Shown piece by piece: positions 35,590 through 46,110 of a stretch of DNA of 64,000 bases (positions within the stretch are counted from its first letter, which is position 1; each line of letters begins with the position of its first letter). The position numbers and the translations under genes are program-made. The notes beneath the pieces are model-generated. The model was not told the DNA's origin and did not search any database. It saw only the letters and a program-made list of their open reading frames with translations. Origin of the DNA: Agelaius tricolor. Taxonomy: Eukaryota > Chordata > Aves > Passeriformes > Icteridae. The stretch covers positions 5,072,001 to 5,136,000 of the forward strand of contig JALJCS010000007.1 of the NCBI GenBank assembly GCA_023055355.1, written 5' to 3'.

Positions 35590-35815
35590 TACTTATAAGT
35601 AGTAATAATAATAATAATAACAATAAATAAAACAATTTAATAATAAAATATTTAGAATAAAAATAAAAATAAATAATAATAGGTAAAAAATTATTGTAAA
35701 TAAAATACATGTAGTTTCTAGTATAAAAAGTTAACACCACCCCAACGGAGGTCCATGTGCCTCAACCCAACCTGCTGGACAGACCTCAGCAAGTCAAAAA
35801 AAAAAAAAAAAAATT
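35590..35815. repeat. AT-rich (TAA)n block and poly(A) run
   Basis: AATAATAATAATAATAA-type repeat at about 35600-35700, and A18 at 35797-35814. Low-complexity intergenic sequence. Confidence 0.75.
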
Positions 35816-36372
35816 AGATAAGAAAAAATAAACAACCTGAAAAACCAAAGCTGAAGAATCTTGACTTTTTCAGTGGCAGAGCTGAGAAAAAAGACTCTTT
35901 AATACCTTGGAAGCCATTCCAGCAACACCAAACCCGAGATCCTCCCTCATCATCCTCCCCTGGTCCCTTTCAGCTGCACTGGGGTGCTCTCATTTCCTCC
36001 CCAGCAAGGAGAAACCACAGCTGGATCTTGCTGTGGATTGGTGGCAGCCTACAACTCCTTATTCTCCTAATCCAGAATTTTTGAAGGATAAGGATGGGTT
36101 TTTTTCTATCTCTTTTCACTTAAAATAACAAGCAAAGAGTACAACTTTGATTTTCATCCTGAAGGGAGTGTTTTTCCCTGAAGGGAATTTCTTTTTGTGG
36201 TAACTCTTCGTTTGGATGCTGACATGAAGAAATCTGTCACTGGGCCAACATCACTGCTGATCAGCCCACAAAGTAAATCCCAAGTTTTTAGTGCTCTCTA
36301 AAATAAATCATCATAACAGAGAAAAAAAATCAGTGGCAAAGGAAGGGGGTGTCTGCAATTTGCTCCTTCCAG

Positions 36373-36774
36373 CCGTGTGAGGCACAGAAAATATTAAGTA
36401 GGCACATGGAATTCCTCAAACCAGGACAATATCTATATCAGATAACACTGAGGGGTCAAAAACAAACAGAGAAAACCCTACACCTTCATTTTGAAAATGG
36501 ACAGTTCAAAATGACCCCTGAGATCCCTGGCTTTGATAAAGATCCCTGCCACAGATGTGTTCATGCAGTTGTCAAAATCAACTTGAACTTTGTGAGTTCA
36601 AACTCCTTCAGGGGAATTTTTTTTCAAAGAATATGTCATTCCTGCAAACCACAGACAGTGCTGGAAGAGGACTTTTGTCACATTTCTGTGGCAAACATCC
36701 TTGCCCAAGGTGAAAAGAAAGATTTAATTACTGAAGTGAATCAAATGTGTAACTCAGAGCTGAGTCAGGGATAA
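36373..36774 (+). CDS. Hypothetical ORF or exon with paired CxxC motifs
   Basis: Not firmly recognised. An open frame of 133 codons follows an acceptor-like TGCTCCTTCCAG (ending 36372) and stops at TAA 36772-36774; it can be read from 36349 without the acceptor. It contains CHRC, 25 intervening residues and CHSC, with VHAVVKINLNF between and FFQRICHSC. The pattern C-x2-C-x-H...V-x-I...F-x-Q-x-C-x2-C resembles the 3CxxC zinc domain of receptor-transporting proteins (RTP family). The N-terminal part (GQYLYQITLRGQKQTEK) is unlike RTPs. It has ordinary codon complexity and is not repeat-derived as far as I can see. It may be an exon, a decayed gene copy or chance. Confidence 0.3.
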   Translation, partial: PCEAQKILSRHMEFLKPGQYLYQITLRGQKQTEKTLHLHFENGQFKMTPEIPGFDKDPCHRCVHAVVKINLNFVSSNSFRGIFFQRICHSCKPQTVLEEDFCHISVANILAQGEKKDLITEVNQMCNSELSQG

Positions 36775-37059
36775 AAGCCTGAATTTCAGCATCCAATACA
36801 CTACAAAAAGGTCTGATTGTGACTGCAAAGCCCAGTGCCAGCTCAGAAATACTGATCTGAGCCAGTAATTTTCCCTAATGCTTCTGGGATCTCCAAGCAG
36901 TCCGTGATCTCAGCATTGCCATCATTTTCTGTGAGCACCAAAATAACCCCAGAAAATCCTTATCCTTCCTGAAATGAGGTGGGGACCAGCCTGTGGAGAA
37001 GAGGACACACTGGCTGGAGCCAGCAAAGCAGGGAAATACGTATTTTGTTTATTTTCTAG

Positions 37060-37207
37060 ACCCCCATCAGATTTGTAATGAAATCAAGAAACCCCTGAGA
37101 AATGCAGATCTGGTTGAAAATGTGGCCTCTGAAAGGTCTTGTTATGATAATGGTTATGATGCATTCCAGTTTACCATGCCACAGGCAATGAGGGAACCCA
37201 AATCCTG
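37060..37207 (+). other. Possible second exon-like segment
   Basis: Acceptor-like TTTGTTTATTTTCTAG ends at 37059. The frame then reads DPHQICNEIKKPL... to TMPQAMREPKS and stops at 37206-37208. It lies 285 bp after the CxxC frame. A link between them is speculative. Confidence 0.15.
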
Positions 37208-37559
37208 ACCTGCTACCATCTAAAAAGGGAAAAATAAATCAAGAAGACTTATTAAATTGGGCTTAAAGGAAGAGTGAAATGTGTGAGGTGTTGGTAAACA
37301 GCAGGGTGCTATTGAAAGACACAATCTGAAAAACTCAGTAAATATTTACCATTGAACAAAAAATATGAGAAGGATGTCCTCAGGCACACATATAGACCCA
37401 GAATAATTAAATGAGAGAGTAAAGGAAGATACTAGAAGAAAAAAGCCTTTTTTTTTCCAAAGTAAAATAAAGAAAATAAGAAAAAAATACTGCAGAGAAG
37501 TAAATTCAGAAAGAGGTAAACAAATAACTTCAGAGAGGAGACAAAGGCCAGCAATCACA

Positions 37560-38330
37560 GGGGAGAGGATTTTTGCTCAACATACTCATAAATGATCAGC
37601 AAAGCTTGGTGAATAATGAAACAATGAATATGCTGATGATTCAGAATTATTTTTCATATTTTTTTTTTAAAGTGCAGCTAGCTGAACAGTGGTGAAAATA
37701 TTTTACAAGATTGACTGGGTGATAAACGGTAAATGAAATAAAAAGTAAAGTGCAGAGAGGAAGAGTAACCTAAGATATAATCACCAAGATGGGCTGCAAA
37801 TTAGCTGCTGTCACTCACAGGGCTTCCCATCACTGTGCATGTGCCAGCTGAATATTCAAAGTGAAAAAAAGGCAAATTGCTTTCAGCGGTTATTAGGAAA
37901 GGAGCACAAAGGAGAAAACACAATTCTGGTTCTGTCCCAGTCCCTTTGTGACGTTCTGGCTGCCCTGGGTTAAAAAGGAGACAATGCAATTAGAAGAGAT
38001 GCTGAGAAAATCCCTCTGGCTCATGAGAGCAGTGAGCTATGGAAAAATGTTTTGAAGAGAGTTGGGATCTTAGAAACTAAATCATGCCAGGCCAGATGGG
38101 GAAATTTTCTCCTGGATTAAAACAAGCAGAGAGCAGGATGGTTTTCACTGCAGGGAGAGGTCATGAGAGGGCTCCTGCAGGGAGTTATGCTGGGACCTTT
38201 GCAGCCTAATGGGCTCAAAAACATCTGAAAGAGGAGGTGAGAGAGTAAAATCTGTTGGTGACACAGGATTTCAGTGGCAGTGAAAATATGGGGCAGCTGC
38301 TCTGATGGATTGTGCAAAATGGAATGACTG
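37560..38330 (+). mobile_element. Possible ancient LINE reverse-transcriptase remnant
   Basis: ATAAATGATCAGCAAAGC and ATATGCTGATGATTCAGAAT resemble the INDL...FADD region of CR1-type reverse transcriptases, and CTGCAGGGAGTTATGCTGGG resembles the PQGSVLGP segment. Order and decay make this tentative. Confidence 0.3.
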
Positions 38331-38344
38331 CAGGGTTGGATGTG

Positions 38345-38885
38345 TGTGAAACAACTGCTCACTTTGAAAAGTTAAAGAGGTTTATTAAACCTTGACAAAA
38401 ACACAACAAAGGACTGCATAAGGAAAAAGCTGCAGTGCTGGGAACTGCCCCTCATGCACACCACATGGCCAGTTCATCTTCAGGATGGATGCTCAGTCTT
38501 TTATACCCCTGGGGGCTGCATCAGCCAGCCCTGGCCCTCCCAGAGTCTGTCAGTCAGCTCTTCTGTGCCATTTATCAGTGCAAACTGCTTTCTTGTCCCT
38601 GGATTGGAGCTCAGGTGTTGCCATGCCCACCCCCTGAGCACCCCCAAGCTTTTCCATTCCCAGCTGCCCCATGCCAGGGACACCTGTGCAGCTTCTTTGT
38701 ACCTGTCCTGGACAGCCCAGGCTGTCTGATGGCAACAATACAGGGGGGAAAGGGAACCATGGGGAGAACAGAGGACATCTAAACCACAATAACATAACCA
38801 TACATCACTAAAGCTTTTATTGATATTCACACAATAGTTATCCTTTAATTGCCAGAGCCAATCATCTCATTATCCATCTCTAACA
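38345..38885. mobile_element. Solo LTR, group C-related (copy 2)
   Basis: Starts TGTGAAACAACTGCTCAC and includes GAGGTTTATTAAACCTTGAC and AAAACACAACAAAGGACTG, parallel to 26128-26553. Ends near GAGCCAATCATCTCATTATC then CATCTCTAACA. The middle is longer and diverged, suggesting a related subfamily. Confidence 0.65.
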
Positions 38886-38998
38886 GGTGGCATGTGAGGC
38901 ATCACATCTGGAAATGTGGAGTGATGCACACCTGGGAAAGGGGCAATCCCACCTTTTCAGCTCCAGCAAAGGAACCTGAGCTGGCTGTGATCACTGAG

Positions 38999-39383
38999 TG
39001 TGACCATGTCCACAGGGGTCTCAGGATGAGGGAAGAGACGAGGATCTGACTCCATGTTTCAGAAGGCTGATTTTTTATTTTATTATATATATTACATTAA
39101 AACTATACTAAAAGAATAGAAGAAAGGATTTCATCATAAGGCTAGCTAAGAATAGAAAAAGAAGGAATGAAAACAAAGGTTTGTGGCTTGGGCTCTCTGT
39201 CTGAGCCAGCTGGGCTGTGATTGGCCATTAATTAGTAACAACCACATGAGACCAATCCCAGATGCACCTGTTGCATTCCACAGCAGCAGGTAACCATTGG
39301 TTACATTTTGTTCCTGAGGCCTCTCAGCTTCTCAGGAGGAAAAATCCTAAGGAAAGGATTTTTCATGAAAGATGCCTGTGACA
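38999..39383 (-). mobile_element. Solo LTR, group A (copy 3)
   Basis: 385 bp from TGTGACCATGTCCACAGGGG to CCTGTGACA, flanked by CTGAG on both sides (38994-38998 and 39384-39388). The 5-bp duplication and TG...CA ends define a clean retroviral insertion reduced to a solo LTR. Confidence 0.88.
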
Positions 39384-40359
39384 CTGAGGTTCCTGTGAGT
39401 GCAGGGGGAGGATGGCAGGAGCACATGGAGGATAACAGAGAGTTTGGAGAAAACAGCAGCCCAGTGCTTAGCAACCATGACAAAAGAAAATGCCAGATTA
39501 ACAGTCCTTAGGCAAGGAATCAACAATCACAGATTTACAAAGCTTTTCCATTTTATAAACCCACTCTGTGTCTACTTTTTCATGCTGTGCTCTCAATCTC
39601 CAGCCTGTAAAAGGTCCCTGTAAAAGGGGACAGCAGTGTGGGCCAGCATGCCCATCAGGAATATTTGTGTACACCAGGCCTCTCCAGGTCCAGACAGGTC
39701 ACAGGGGGCACAGCTCATGGTCTCATCTAACATAAAAGTCTCAGTGCTAAGTTAGAAGCACATGAAGGAAGATGGCTCATCACACAGCACAGGGATATGA
39801 TGCAATTCAGCTGTGGATGATAAAACTTCCCACAAGTCTGTTTGTTTTTTGACCTGTATGAATTCATTGAACAAATATTGTTTGGGGCTGTTCAATCCCC
39901 AGACTGCACATCTATCTCAGGAAATGTCTAAGCTGCAGATCCTTGGAGGTTGGAAGGGTATTTTTTGGAAAGTATCACTGCCTGTGGCTGGCTGGACTTG
40001 AGCAAAAGTTACTCATCATTTCTCAGAATAAAACAACCAGAAAGCATTTAATAAAATGATGGAGCAGGACTGGGAAATGAAAATAATGTAGTGTATGACT
40101 GGATTATCTTTGCTTCTTGTTGAAGATCTCCTGTGAGCACCTGTAACTGGCTCAGGAAACTGGGCTAGGGAGGGATTGATTTAGTTTGGACAATCCCATG
40201 ATTTTATCATTGCATCTTTTGATTTTCACCATTTCTCAAGGACATCTTTTCAAATCATCTAGTGAAAGTTTCAAGCTCAAAGACAAGATAATCTAGCTTG
40301 AGTTTAATACTGAATCTGGTAAAATTTGGTCCTGGTTTGGAGAATGTAAAATGCTGATG

Positions 40360-40746
40360 TGTGACCGTGGTCACAAGGGTTTTCAGGATGAAGAAGAGAC
40401 GAGAATGTTGACTCCATGATCAGAAGGCTTGATTTATTATTTTATTATATATGTTACATTAAGACTATACTAAAAAGAAATAGAAAGGAAAAGGTTTCTT
40501 CAGAAGCTAGCTAAGCTAAGAATAGACAAGAATGAATAACAAAGATCTGTGTCTCAGACAGAGAGCAAGAGCCAGCTCTGCCATGAGTGGTCAGGAAATC
40601 CAAACACCCACAGGAGACCAATCAGGGGTCTACCTGTTGCATTCCACAGCAGCAGATAACCATTGGTTGCTTTTGGTTGCTGAAACTGCAGCTTCTCACA
40701 AGGAAAAATCCTAAGAAAGGATTTTTCATGAAAGATGTCTGCGACA
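40360..40746 (-). mobile_element. Solo LTR, group A (copy 4)
   Basis: 387 bp from TGTGACCGTGGTCACAAGGG to TCTGCGACA, flanked by CTGATG at 40354-40359 and 40747-40752. Same orientation as copy 3, about 1 kb away, but a separate insertion since the target duplications differ. Confidence 0.88.
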
Positions 40747-41090
40747 CTGATGGGTGAGGCTTCACAGATCATTCAGAAACTCACCAAAACCTGAAGCAAA
40801 CCCTCATCTGTGGATTGGCTGTGATTCCCAGAAGAAAGACCCAAATCCAGCATCAGTTGTGACGTGGAGAAGGCTTTTGGGTCTGTTCCCTTCCACAGTG
40901 ACTGGAGGTGTGGAGGGAGGGATTCTTACAGTGCAGTGAAAGAGCAGCACCTGCAAGGGACTGAGCCAGCCCCTCTCACTGCACACAGGGACAGGGACAG
41001 GGGGTCACTGAGGCCACCCAGCAGCCCCAAACACTGATGTTCTGAGGGCAATGGCATCAAACAGCTGATACACATTGCCCATATTGCATC

Positions 41091-41703
41091 TGTGAAAAAG
41101 GAGTATTTTGTGATTGGCTTTTCGCAAATATAAAAATGAATATTATGTGTGTTATGTTAGAAAGTTATGCTGTATTCATTTTCTTAAGTAGTGTGTTAAG
41201 TATAGTTTGAGGTTATAACATAAGGTTAAAATAGAAACTATGCTATGTAAGATACTTTTTTTAAAGAAAGGACTCGCACTGAGATAGCAGCCACAGGACA
41301 CCTGAATCTTTCAGAGAAAGAGAATTTATTGCTCCATTATCAGAAGAAATGAACTTCTTCCTGCCCTGAAGATACAGTCAGGATAAAGAGGAATAAGTTG
41401 ACACTGACCAGACAGAATCCTGTGTTTGAATGGAATTTATGCATCATGGATGAGGTGTATGAATATGCAACAGGCTGTTGTTTTTAAGGGTTAATCCTCC
41501 GTTAAAGTGTGTCCTTTTTCGGGCTTATGCTACCCAGAAAAGGGTACCCAGACTGTCTGTAACTCTTTGTCTCTATTGTCTCGTTTTGTCCTAATCCAAA
41601 TTGTCCAAATTATTATTACTCTAATTATATTACTATTTTTATAACCATTTTATTATCATTAAACTTTTGAAATTTTAAAAACATGTGATTGGCGTTTTTC
41701 ACA
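41091..41703 (+). mobile_element. Solo LTR, group B (copy 3)
   Basis: 613 bp from TGTGAAAAAGGAGTATTTTG to GATTGGCGTTTTTCACA, intact terminal inverted repeat TGTGAAAAA/TTTTTCACA. Same orientation as 24220-24837. No convincing target duplication seen. Confidence 0.82.
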
Positions 41704-43529
41704 CATGACTTTAGCATAATTCATTCATTAATGTCAGAGCAATTAGCAGTGTAAATAGGAGCAGGCAGGGGTCAGCAGCCATTCACCCTGCCAGCTAAAA
41801 GGAAATGTTACCCCTTTCCTTTTCTGGCAGTTTCTTAGAGCAGATTGAGAGCTCTGGGTTTCACCTCACATGTCAAGGACTGAATATTATTTGGGACACA
41901 AGAGATAATAAAAAAAAAAAATCCATGGCTCTCATTTGCTACTATGGGAACAATGATCAAAACTTTGAAAACCAGGCAATGCAGGCAAAGGGCTGCAAGG
42001 TTATTTCTGATACAAATAGCTAAAGAGATAAATACAAATGAGAAATGCCTGAAATAGGAGAAGCAGGAGACTTAGGAAATAATCAGTGAGCCTAAGACCC
42101 TGTGTGGGAGGAAAAGGTCACTTCAGAGGAGTTTTGCTCTAGTGGTTTCAAAAGTGGGCAGCAAAAAGATATTGCTTGAACTGCTGATGGTGAGGAAAGG
42201 CTGAGAGGGACGTGCAGTGTGACAGGGTCTGGGAAAGAATTGAGGTCAGAAAGTGACCTGGGCTGGCTCAGCTGAGCTGATAGCAAAAATTACCTACAGA
42301 GCTGGCAGAGTGCAGTCGAGATTATTGCTGTTTTTAGCAAGTTTCACTTACTGCTCTTTTCATTGATGACTGTGAGGGGAGGAAATATTGGCTAGGAAGT
42401 GTTTTTCTGCATCAATTAAATGTGGTTAAAAATAGAGGGAGAAATATTAAGCTCCAGTGTTAGCAAGAGTTGATATATGATGATTACTGGGAGAGCTACT
42501 TCAGGGGAAAACTGGGTCTCTATTCAGTTCAATTCTTCAAGGGATTTAACAAAATAATGATAAAGTAGAAAGTAGAAAGAAAGCAAGTAGAAATTTCAAC
42601 AGAAAAAAGAAAGGCTAGCTATGAAATTCCTTTGAAATCTTCACTTTAAAGATTTTAAAGAGACTGGGCATACAAAATGAACAAATGTAAAGTTCTGGCA
42701 AGAATCAGAAAAGAAAAAAAAAAATCTCTCTAGACAGAAAAATCTTAACAGGAACGTCTTATTTTACTGTGCTTTTTTCACAAAAAGTTACAGCAGGTGA
42801 GAGCATTGCAGAAGCCAGAGCTCAGCCCAGAGGAGCACATTGGAGATTTCCAGCTGGGATGAAGGATGCCCCAGCACAGGAAAGGGCACCTGAGGCTGCC
42901 CTTGCTGTGTCCTGCTTACCTGGAGTAACCCCAGGAAAGGAAAAGAGCTGCAGCCACTCTGATCCACAGCTGAGGAGCAAGGGCTGGGCCAAATGCACCC
43001 AGCAGGATCCAAATTCGGCTGCTAGAGCTGGCTGGGGTCTCCCCAACATGAAGTTTTGTCAGGATGAGTGGACTGAAGCAGAACTTGAGGCCTGCAAGGA
43101 TTGTGTTGGCAGAACAGAGCTGTGACAGCCCTTCCCCACCTGAAGGTGTTTTGGGATAGGGCAAACAAGAGGGGTCCTTGTCACCTCAACAAAAAGCCAT
43201 TTGCAACAGTTCCTGGGAGGGAAAATCCATCTGGGCTTTAAAAGACCAAAAATATCACAGCTGGTTCATGAATTCCGTGAGTCTGTGGCAGCAGCAGCTG
43301 GGAGGACACGAGAAGGGGACACTTCCCCTCTTGCTGTGGCCAAAAGTGTGTCCAGGGCCCAAGGCAGCACAGCTTTGCCTGTCCACTCTTGCTGTAAGAG
43401 CTGAAATGAGGGATGGGGGACTCCAGGGGCTCTCCAAAATGCAGTTTATTCCATCCAAGAGGTTGCAGCAGCCCAGGGTGGTGGGTGACAGAGCCTGTGC
43501 CCACAGCTGTCAGCTCCAGCTGCAGGCAG
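41704..43529. other. Intergenic, no feature recognised
   Basis: Short A-runs near 41910 and 42712-42723. Open frames around 42769-43125 show no family features I can name. Confidence 0.45.
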
Positions 43530-43890
43530 GCCTGGAGACCCTTTGGTTTAGGTTCCAATGCATTATAGACTGTTCTTTGCTGAGCATCTTAATGCAGTAC
43601 AACCAATCTATACCTGAACTTTTATCTATAGCCTGTCATAACTACTGTAATTACCATATTCATGTTACTGTTCTCCAATCACTAAAAGTCAGTACATTGC
43701 AGTTTAAGCTAGAAGTTGTTTTTCAGTTTTCTTGCAGTGGAAAATTCTGAGACCTTTTTTCTACTTGCATCTTTGCTGACTTGTTTGCCTGTGCTGTCTT
43801 TCTGCTTGGTAAAAACATCTTCTTGTTTGGGGTGGGTTTATCCTTTGTTCTAAGCCATAAAAGCCCCTTCTAACTAACACACCCTGTGCA
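43530..43890 (+). mobile_element. Possible LTR fragment, unclassified
   Basis: AT-rich segment with GCATTATAGACTGTTCTTTG, CTTGTTTGGGGTGGGTTTAT and AAGCCATAAAAGCCCCTTCT, arranged like the U3 and TATA region of a bird LTR. Boundaries not found. Confidence 0.3.
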
Positions 43891-44686
43891 TCCTTGGTTA
43901 TCCAGTCAGATTGGCCCAGCAATTCTTTTCTTCTATATCAAAACTTGCTTCCATCTCTATTCCTTCATCAGACTCTACATTCAAAAATCTTTCTGCTAAG
44001 CACACATATCTGTGAGACTTTCTTGTCAAATTTTCATCCTTCCCAACAACTTGCCAAGGGTGTGGCACTGCCTCAACCTTCCCCACTCTCATATGAAGTC
44101 CTTTCTCAAGGGCAAAGTGAAAGCCAGAAAACCTCTTTGGTAGTGAGAACACAAAGCTAGTTTGGTGCAAACAGCAGGGCAATCAAATGTTGATGATGAA
44201 AGATTTTGTTCACATTTTCTCTATATGTTAAACAGACAATGCAGTAACCCAAGAGAGCTCTCACATTGGATCGCTGGGTTAAATCTGTCATTTGTAGCAC
44301 AATAAAAAGAAATTAAACATATTCAATATGAATTCAAATGTATTTCTGTCCACAGCAGCAAAACAGCAATTAATCCATGCCCATAAATATGGGGAAGAAA
44401 TTCTAATACTGCAGTAAACCATGCAGCTTCCCTCTCTAACATATTTTGCTTTTCATAAATGAGACCTGAATTCTCAATGTCTCTCCACTAATGAGAAAAT
44501 TCTTAAAACCTAATTAAAAGGTCTCTATTCAATGGGCTGTGGAGAATTTATAGCAGTGGAGCTGCCTGTGTCAGACAGATATGCTACTGATAGTCCTGTG
44601 GGAGCTGATGATGAAGGGCTGCGAGTCAGAATGGAGAGGAAAAGGAACTGGGAGAGCAAAAATAACTGGGCAGCAGGCTGGGCATG

Positions 44687-45073
44687 TGTAGCCATGATAT
44701 TTTCTGAAAAATCCTTTCCTTAGGATTTTTTTTCTCCTGAGAAGCTGAGAGACCTCAGGAACAAAATGTAACCAATGGTTATCTGCTGCTGTGGAATGCA
44801 ACAGGTGCATCTGGGATTGGCCTCATGTGGTTGTTTCTAATTAATGGCCAATCACAGCCCAGCTGGCTCAGACTCTCTGTCCAAGACACAAGCCTTTGTT
44901 ATTCATTCTTTCTTTTTCTATTCTTAGCTAGTCTTCTGATGAAATCCTTTCTTCTATTATTTTAGTATATTTTTAATATAATATATATAATAAAATAAAA
45001 AATCAGCCTTCTGAACCATGGAGTCAGATCCTCATCTCTTCCCTCATCCTCAGACCCTGTGAATCCCATCACA
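44687..45073 (+). mobile_element. Solo LTR, group A (copy 5)
   Basis: 387 bp from TGTAGCCATGATATTTTCTG to CCCATCACA, with a perfect 6-bp target duplication GGCATG (44681-44686 and 45074-45079). Shows CCAATGG and GGCCAATCACAG boxes, then TTTTAATATAATATATATAA (TATA/poly-A region). Opposite orientation to copies 1-4. Confidence 0.9.
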
Positions 45074-45132
45074 GGCATGGTTTCAGGCAGCTGGGGTGGT
45101 GTGCAGGGAGGCTTGGGAAGGGACAGGGCTGA

Positions 45133-46110
45133 TGTGAGAAATAGCTACTCACTTTAATTTAGAAAGGTTTATTAAACCTTATCAAAAATACAACAGAAGA
45201 CTGAATAGAGAAAATGTTATGGAGCTGGGAGCAAAGTATTTTCCCCACCACGTGCTCACCCACACCATGGAGGTTTTGCCTTTTAACCCTTTAGCCTCTC
45301 CCAAAGTCCTGTCCATTGACTCCTTCACTGTCCAGTGGGATTAGATCCCAATATTGCTGGATGGAACGTGCCTGGGCTCGTCTGGCCCTCGGTGCTTGAC
45401 CAAGAGTGGCAGCTGTGGTGGTTTCACCTCAGAGACACCTTTGGCTGCCTGGATGCTGCAGCTGGAGCCTGGGACAAGTCCAGGCAAGCAGGAGCTCAGG
45501 TTTACCTCTGGTGGAAAGGCCTTAGGGGATGGTGAAGGAAAAGGAGACGGGTCCTGCTGGAGGGTTTTGATCCAGAGCTTTATTCCTGGCACCCAGGCCT
45601 CTGAATGCAGCACCAGCTCCAACAGAACCCAAGGGCCACGTGGTTGCTGTGTCTTTTAACCCTGGGGAGAGGGGCAGGGAAGGGGTAGGGTCCCACCAAC
45701 CAGGTAAGGGAGGGGAAGTCTCAAGGGACAAATGACACCTGGATGCCCAATGTCCCCAGGGCTGAGAGGCATCTTTGGAACTCTGCCAACCAGAGGATGC
45801 CCTTGCTGGAATGTTAAGATTGATGGACAGCACTTAGCAGGGGCAAGGGAGGGGAAGGGAGGGGTTATTGGCACACCTGGGTAAAGAACTGGGACACTGA
45901 CACAGGCTAATGGTGGAGTTTGCTTCCTCAAATCCTGACTGGAGGTCAGATGTCACCATAGTGAAAAGCCAACCCTCTCATATATCCCAACTCCAGCTGT
46001 CCCTTGATAACTACACAGGAGGTGAAAAAAACCACCCTTTTTTTAACCTATATACCTGATATTTGTCTGGTAATTGTGAGAGTCAATCATCACATTACTC
46101 ATCTGTCACA
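45133..46110. mobile_element. Solo LTR, group C (copy 3) split by an insertion
   Basis: Left part (45133 to about 45345) and right part (about 45915-46110) match the two halves of 26128-26553, ending ATCTGTCACA. Flanks GCTGA and GCTGG suggest an imperfect target duplication. About 570 bp of unrelated DNA lies between the halves. Confidence 0.75.
45345..45915. mobile_element. Insertion nested in group C LTR
   Basis: Starts near ATCCCAATATTGCTGGATGG and ends before TGGTGGAGTTTGCTTCCTCA. It contains GCTTTATTCCTGGC, an inverted AATAAAGC, so it may be a minus-strand LTR. Family and exact ends not resolved. Confidence 0.5.

Noticed and set aside
38345..41703. Segmental duplication of 24-26.5 kb around TFF2
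   Set aside because: Groups B and C occur on both sides of TFF2, but order, orientation and intervening DNA differ, so independent insertions explain it better.
43178..43750. 190-codon + ORF
   Set aside because: Its second half overlaps a probable LTR; composition and lack of recognisable domains do not support a gene.
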